Below the pieces are notes generated by a model. That model had not been told where the DNA came from, ran no database searches, and saw nothing but the letters and a program-made list of their open reading frames with translations. 64,000 nt of DNA from Micromonospora andamanensis (GTDB taxonomy: Bacteria; Actinomycetota; Actinomycetes; Mycobacteriales; Micromonosporaceae). Of this stretch, positions 60,222 through 64,000 are shown piece after piece. Made by a program: the position numbers and the translations under genes. The first letter of the stretch is position 1. Every line of letters begins with the position of its first letter. The DNA is taken from positions 1 through 64,000 of the forward strand of contig NZ_BOOZ01000003.1 in NCBI RefSeq assembly GCF_016863495.1, written 5' to 3'.

Positions 60222-60826
60222 ACCGCCGACTCGCGCTGCTGACCCTGCCGCTGCTGCTGGTGCTCGCCACCGCCTGCACCAGCGACCCCGAAGCACCTCG
60301 GCCGGCCGGGCAGAGCACGGTGGCCGCCCGTCCCTCCCCGTTCGAGGGCTGTGCCGACCTCACCGAAGGCCCGGCCGGTCCCGGCGACGACGAGGCCACG
60401 GGCGACCCGCTGCCCGAGTTGACCCTCACCTGCTTCACCGGTGACACGCCTGTCGCCCTGCGGGACATCCGCGGACCGGCAGTGGTGAACATCTGGGCCT
60501 CCTGGTGCCCGCCCTGCCGCAAGGAACTCCCCGCCTTCCAGCGACTGCACGAACGCGCCGACGGGCAGCTGCGGGTCATCGGGGTGAACACCCAGGACAG
60601 CCGCAGCGCCGCGCAGTCGATCGGCGAGGACTTCGGCGTACGGTTCCCGATGCTGTTCGACCAGGGCAAGGCGTTCCAGCGGGCCCTGGAACGCAGCGCG
60701 TTCCCGATGACGGTGTTCGTGGGTGCCGACGGCGGCGTCCGGTACATCGACACTTCGGGCGCCCTCGACGACGCCCAACTCGCCGAACTCGTCAAGCGGC
60801 ACCTCGGCATCGCGGTACCGGCGTGA
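60218..60826 (+). CDS. TlpA/ResA-like thioredoxin lipoprotein
   Basis: 202 residues. A signal sequence ends in a lipobox-like LATAC. The thioredoxin domain carries the [15 protein letters not shown] active site and later cis-Pro in SAFPMTVFV. It would act as an extracytoplasmic thiol-disulfide reductant, as the mycobacterial Rv3673c equivalent. The GTG overlaps the nth stop and its own stop overlaps the Nudix start. Confidence 0.9.
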   Translation: MNRRLALLTLPLLLVLATACTSDPEAPRPAGQSTVAARPSPFEGCADLTEGPAGPGDDEATGDPLPELTLTCFTGDTPVALRDIRGPAVVNIWASWCPPCRKELPAFQRLHERADGQLRVIGVNTQDSRSAAQSIGEDFGVRFPMLFDQGKAFQRALERSAFPMTVFVGADGGVRYIDTSGALDDAQLAELVKRHLGIAVPA

Positions 60827-61563
60827 GCGAGATGCCAGCGAGCGTGAGCCCGGGCCGGGAGACGTCCGGCGCGTCGCGGCCGGTGCCTGACTGGCTGGAC
60901 CCGCTGCTCGATCGGCTCGGCACCGCGCGTACCGAGGACTTCACCCAACTCCGTACGCCGGACCGCGGCGGCCGGGAGAGCGCCGTGCTGGTGCTGCTCG
61001 GTGAGGACGCCACCACCGGCCCGGACGTGCTGGTCCTCCAGCGGGCCGCGACCCTGCGCAACCACGCCGGCCAACCGGCGTTCCCCGGCGGCGCGGCTGA
61101 CCCGGAGGACGCCGACGCCGCCGCGACGGCGCTGCGCGAGGCGAACGAGGAGGTCGGGCTCGACCCGTCAAGCGTCACAGTGCTGGCCCAGCTGCCGAGG
61201 CTGTGGATACCGGTCAGCGATTTCGTGGTGACCCCGGTGCTCGCCTGGTGGCACGCACCGCATCCGGTGGACTCCCGGGAACCGGCCGAGGTGGCACACG
61301 TGGCCCGCCTGCCGATCGCCGAGCTTGTCGACCCGGACAACCGGGTCCGGGTACGTCATTCGAGTGGCTGGGTCGGCCCCGCCTTCTCCGTACGCGGGAT
61401 GCTGGTCTGGGGGTTCACGGCCGGGGTGCTGGCCGCCTTGCTGGACATGGGCGGCTGGACCCGCCCCTGGCCGCGCAGCCGGGTGATCGACCTCCCGCCG
61501 GTCGGTGCCTCGCCCGCCCCGTCGGCCGGCACGGACGAGGTTGACGAGAGCGCCCTGCGCTGA
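60823..61563 (+). CDS. Nudix hydrolase (CoA pyrophosphatase type)
   Basis: 246 residues. The sequence LRNHAGQPAFPGGAADPEDA is the CoA-diphosphatase signature preceding a Nudix box with TALREANEEVGL. It would hydrolyse CoA or related dinucleoside diphosphates. It overlaps the TlpA stop (GTGA), and matches Rv3672c in order. The last 20 residues are Ser/Pro-rich. Confidence 0.9.
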   Translation: MSEMPASVSPGRETSGASRPVPDWLDPLLDRLGTARTEDFTQLRTPDRGGRESAVLVLLGEDATTGPDVLVLQRAATLRNHAGQPAFPGGAADPEDADAAATALREANEEVGLDPSSVTVLAQLPRLWIPVSDFVVTPVLAWWHAPHPVDSREPAEVAHVARLPIAELVDPDNRVRVRHSSGWVGPAFSVRGMLVWGFTAGVLAALLDMGGWTRPWPRSRVIDLPPVGASPAPSAGTDEVDESALR

Positions 61564-61626
61564 TCTGACCGTCACCTTCCGCAAGCGATCGTCTACGCGC
61601 GAGCTCTGGGCCCGTACGCTTGAGCC

Positions 61627-62805
61627 GTGTCGGCCGTGGATCTCGTTCTGCTGTTGCTCATGCTCGTGTTCGCGATCAGCGGATACCGACAGGGGTTCGT
61701 CATCGGGGTGCTCTCGTTCTCCGGGTTCTTCCTGGGCGCCCTGATCGGCCTGCAGGTCGGTCCGATGTTCGCGCAGCAGTTCGTGGACAGCGGCACCCGG
61801 GTGCTGATCTCACTGGTCGCCATCTTCGGCCTCGCCGTGGTGGGCCAGGCCCTTGCCGGCTGGCTCGGATCGCACCTGCGCCGCACCATCGCCAGTGACG
61901 TCGGACGGCGGGCCGACGACATCGGTGGCGCGTTCGTCTCGCTCTTCGCGGTGCTGCTCGTCGCCTGGCTTGTCGCCGTGCCGCTCGGCTCCTCCTCACT
62001 GCCCTGGCTCGCCGCCTCCGTGAAGAGCAGCGCGCTGCTCAACGTGGTGGACCGGGTGCTGCCCGATCAGGCTCAGCAGCTCTCCACCGCGCTGCGCGAC
62101 ACAGTCGACACCAACGGCTTCCCGGACGTCTTCGACGGGCTGCGGCGTACCCAGGCTCGGCAGGTCGAGCCGCCGGACCCGGCGCTCGCCGGCTCCGAGG
62201 TGGTGAGCAGCGGTCAGCGCTCGGTGGTGAAGGTGCTCGGGTCGGCACCTAGCTGTTCGCGCCGGATCGAGGGGTCCGGCTTCGTGTACGCCGACGACCG
62301 GGTGATGACGAACGCGCACGTGGTCGCCGGCACCCGCTCGGTCGCCGTGGAACTGCGTGGCGACAGGTACGACGGCGAGGTGGTCGTCTACGACCCCGAC
62401 CGGGACCTGGCCGTGCTCTACGTGCCCGGGCTGCCCGGCCCGTCGATGCGGTTCGCCGCCGGCAACGCCGCCACCGGCGCGGACGCCATCGTGCTGGGGT
62501 TCCCGCTGGACGGGCCGTACAACGCCCAGTCGGCGCGGATCCGCGACGTCGACCGGATCACCGGGCCGGATATCTACTCGTCGGGAAACGTGAACCGGGA
62601 GATCTACACGATTCGGGCGCTGGTCCGTAGCGGCAACTCGGGTGGTCCGCTGGTCTCCTCGAACGGCCTGGTGCTCGGGGTGATCTTCGCGGCGGCGGCC
62701 GACGACCCGAACACCGGCTTCGCGGTCACCGCCGCCGAGGCCCGCCCGGTAGCGCTGGCCGGGGCCGAGCGCACCCGGGGCACCGACACCGGCGACTGCA
62801 CCTGA
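61627..62805 (+). CDS. marP: Membrane serine protease MarP (acid-resistance periplasmic protease)
   Basis: 392 residues. Four N-terminal membrane helices of CvpA type (VDLVLLLLMLVFAISGYRQG onward) precede a trypsin-like domain. The triad is His in TNAHVVAG (about 229), Asp in YDPDRDLAVLYV (about 260) and Ser in SGNSGGPLV (about 339). It protects against acid and oxidative stress in mycobacteria (Rv3671c). It is the last of the run nth-tlpA-nudix-marP. Confidence 0.93.
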   Translation: MSAVDLVLLLLMLVFAISGYRQGFVIGVLSFSGFFLGALIGLQVGPMFAQQFVDSGTRVLISLVAIFGLAVVGQALAGWLGSHLRRTIASDVGRRADDIGGAFVSLFAVLLVAWLVAVPLGSSSLPWLAASVKSSALLNVVDRVLPDQAQQLSTALRDTVDTNGFPDVFDGLRRTQARQVEPPDPALAGSEVVSSGQRSVVKVLGSAPSCSRRIEGSGFVYADDRVMTNAHVVAGTRSVAVELRGDRYDGEVVVYDPDRDLAVLYVPGLPGPSMRFAAGNAATGADAIVLGFPLDGPYNAQSARIRDVDRITGPDIYSSGNVNREIYTIRALVRSGNSGGPLVSSNGLVLGVIFAAAADDPNTGFAVTAAEARPVALAGAERTRGTDTGDCT

Positions 62806-62819
62806 CGGGGCCCACCAGG

Positions 62820-63539
62820 TCAGCTCGACCGTGACCGGGACCAGACGGCGAACGCGGTGGTGGTGCCGACGACCACCGCAGCCCCGAGCAGCCAGCCGGC
62901 CAGCACATCGCTGCTCCAGTGCACGCCGAGTGCGACCCGACTGAACCCGGTCACCAGGGCGATGGCGAGCGCACCGAGCCAGACCGCAGCGCGGGCCGTC
63001 GAGCGTGGCCTGGTACGCGGCAGGAACACCACGAGCAGCACCCCGGCGGCGAGCACCGCGTTCAGCGCGTGGCCCGACGGGAAGGCAAGGCCGGGCGCCT
63101 GCGCCACCGGGTCGGGCAGGTCCGGTCGCTGCCGGCCGACGAGCAGTTTGAGCAGTGGCCCGAGCAGGCCACCGAGCACCATCGTGGTGGCCACCCAGAC
63201 GGCGAGTCGCCGGGCACCGTCGCGGGCCAGCCAGATCACCAGGGCCAGCGCGGCGGCCCGCAGGGGCATCGGGGCGAAGACGTCGGTCCAGAGGCTCATC
63301 ACCCGGACCCAGACCGGGTGGTCCAGGGCGTACCCGTGCAGGTGGGTGGTGATCGCCAGGTCGAGTCGCCGCAGCGGTTGCCAGTCACCCAGCACCAGCG
63401 TGGCGAGCAGCGCGATCGGCGCGACAAGCAGCACGCCGGAGAGGGCCTGCGCCGGCCGTGCACCTGGCGAGTCGTCCCGTCGTCCGCGACGGTCCGGCCC
63501 GGAGGGCGGTGCCGGGTCGACCCGTTCGAAGGTGTCCAC
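62820..63539 (-). CDS. PAP2-family membrane phosphatase
   Basis: 239 residues with five or six membrane helices. The PAP2 motifs are KLLVGRQRPDL, FPSGHALNA and SRVALGVHWSSDVLAG, in which Lys/Arg, His and His are catalytic. The substrate is probably a lipid or undecaprenyl pyrophosphate. The start is uncertain: GTG 63539 is chosen because the ORF upstream is Arg-rich and non-conserved. Confidence 0.85.
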   Translation of the reverse strand: MDTFERVDPAPPSGPDRRGRRDDSPGARPAQALSGVLLVAPIALLATLVLGDWQPLRRLDLAITTHLHGYALDHPVWVRVMSLWTDVFAPMPLRAAALALVIWLARDGARRLAVWVATTMVLGGLLGPLLKLLVGRQRPDLPDPVAQAPGLAFPSGHALNAVLAAGVLLVVFLPRTRPRSTARAAVWLGALAIALVTGFSRVALGVHWSSDVLAGWLLGAAVVVGTTTAFAVWSRSRSS

Positions 63540-63619
63540 GACGATGGTTGTACCCCGCTGGCCCGGCCTTCCTCGCGCTGATCCGTCGAATTTGCCGCGC
63601 GATACTCGGCGGCGGTCGG

Positions 63620-64000
63620 TCAGCGGTACGACTGCCGGAACCGGCGCACCATCAGCGCCGCTCCGGTGAGCAGCGCGACGAAGATGGCCGAACCGATCCA
63701 CAGCCGCTCCGAGCCGGCGTCGTCAGGCGAACCGGCGGCCCGGGCCCGCCACTGCGTCTCCTGGCGGGGCCCGGTCAGGCCGAGCTGCTCGGCGTCGGGA
63801 TCACCTGTCGTCGCGGAGCCCGGCGCGGTGCCGAAGCCGGTCACCCCGGGCGGATCGTTGTCGTCGAGCGGGTTCGCGTACGTGGGCGGCACCTCGGCGG
63901 TCAGCGCCGCGACCGGGTCGACCAGGCCGTACCCGAACCGCTCGTCCCGACCTGTGGGCCCGATGTCCTTGGCGGTGGCAAGCAGCCGGTTCACCACGTC
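63620..64000 (-). CDS. Type VII secretion mycosin, C-terminal part (cut by window edge)
   Basis: Partial, about 126 residues. NRLLATAKDIGPTG and RFGYGLVDPVAALT are the C-terminal end of an S8 subtilisin-type mycosin protease. A Pro-rich linker, one membrane helix (IGSAIFVALLTGAALMV) and a short basic tail (RRFRQSYR) follow, which anchor it to the membrane. The catalytic residues lie outside the window. It suggests an ESX-type secretion locus just to the right. Confidence 0.85.
   Translation of the reverse strand, partial: DVVNRLLATAKDIGPTGRDERFGYGLVDPVAALTAEVPPTYANPLDDNDPPGVTGFGTAPGSATTGDPDAEQLGLTGPRQETQWRARAAGSPDDAGSERLWIGSAIFVALLTGAALMVRRFRQSYR

Overview
This is high-GC actinobacterial DNA, most likely from a Micromonosporaceae member (Micromonospora-like). 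The evidence is the codon use, many GTG starts, a WhiB-family regulator, a type VII secretion mycosin, and a core gene order matching the Mycobacterium tuberculosis Rv3671c-Rv3683 neighbourhood (MarP, Nudix, TlpA, Nth, CRP, MBL hydrolase, RidA, DUF4177, two ArsA-like ATPases, WhiB4/WblA, PonA2, metallophosphoesterase). No rRNA operon or CRISPR array is present. There is one tRNA gene, tRNA-Pro(CGG), on the minus strand at 25622-25698.

The left 25.7 kb is a tandem array of two different integrative elements accreted at the 3' end of that tRNA. A 51-bp copy of the tRNA 3' half lies at 7892-7942 and is repeated inside the tRNA at 25619-25669. Element 1 (window start to 7.9 kb, left end outside) carries VirB6/TrbL-like and VirB2-like conjugation genes, a sigma-like HTH protein, an array of GATCTTGTTCAA repeats, a catalytically degenerate methyltransferase coupled to an intact one, an excisionase and an integrase. 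Two copies of one promoter/operator-like sequence face outward from its regulatory core.

Element 2 (7.9-25.7 kb, 17,727 bp between repeat starts) is an AICE-type element. It has an FtsK-like TraSA translocase, a prim-pol plus helicase-like replication pair, two short-repeat arrays (candidate oriV and clt), many small translationally coupled genes, an excisionase and a tyrosine integrase with a LacI-type HTH inserted in its catalytic domain. Its left cargo has a Panacea antitoxin/MazF-like toxin pair preceded by a perfect LexA-type palindrome, an epimerase and XRE regulators. Three intergenic hairpins share one sequence pattern with a compensatory base change.

The most striking observation is a 4.4-kb inversion inside element 2 between 8-bp near-identical inverted repeats at 19060-19067 and 23504-23511. 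It splits two genes. Reversing it on paper restores, in frame, both a 710-residue TraSA and a 57-residue small protein whose stop overlaps the start of the excisionase. It also turns the replication genes, now on the minus strand, to run with tra, xis and int.

From 25.7 kb onward is chromosomal core: envelope and stress genes (PonA2-like PBP, WblA, ArsA pair), then an approximately 20-kb stretch lying between the MBL gene and crp. That stretch holds a giant cyclase-ATPase, a Ser/Thr kinase, a secreted TAP-like hydrolase, an HxlR-controlled membrane protein, an orphan amino-acid-binding lipoprotein, and an acyl-CoA carboxylase/dehydrogenase/AtuA-like operon headed by a TetR gene. After crp come CbiZ, CapA, Nth, TlpA, Nudix, MarP, a PAP2 phosphatase and the C-terminal end of a mycosin cut by the window edge.
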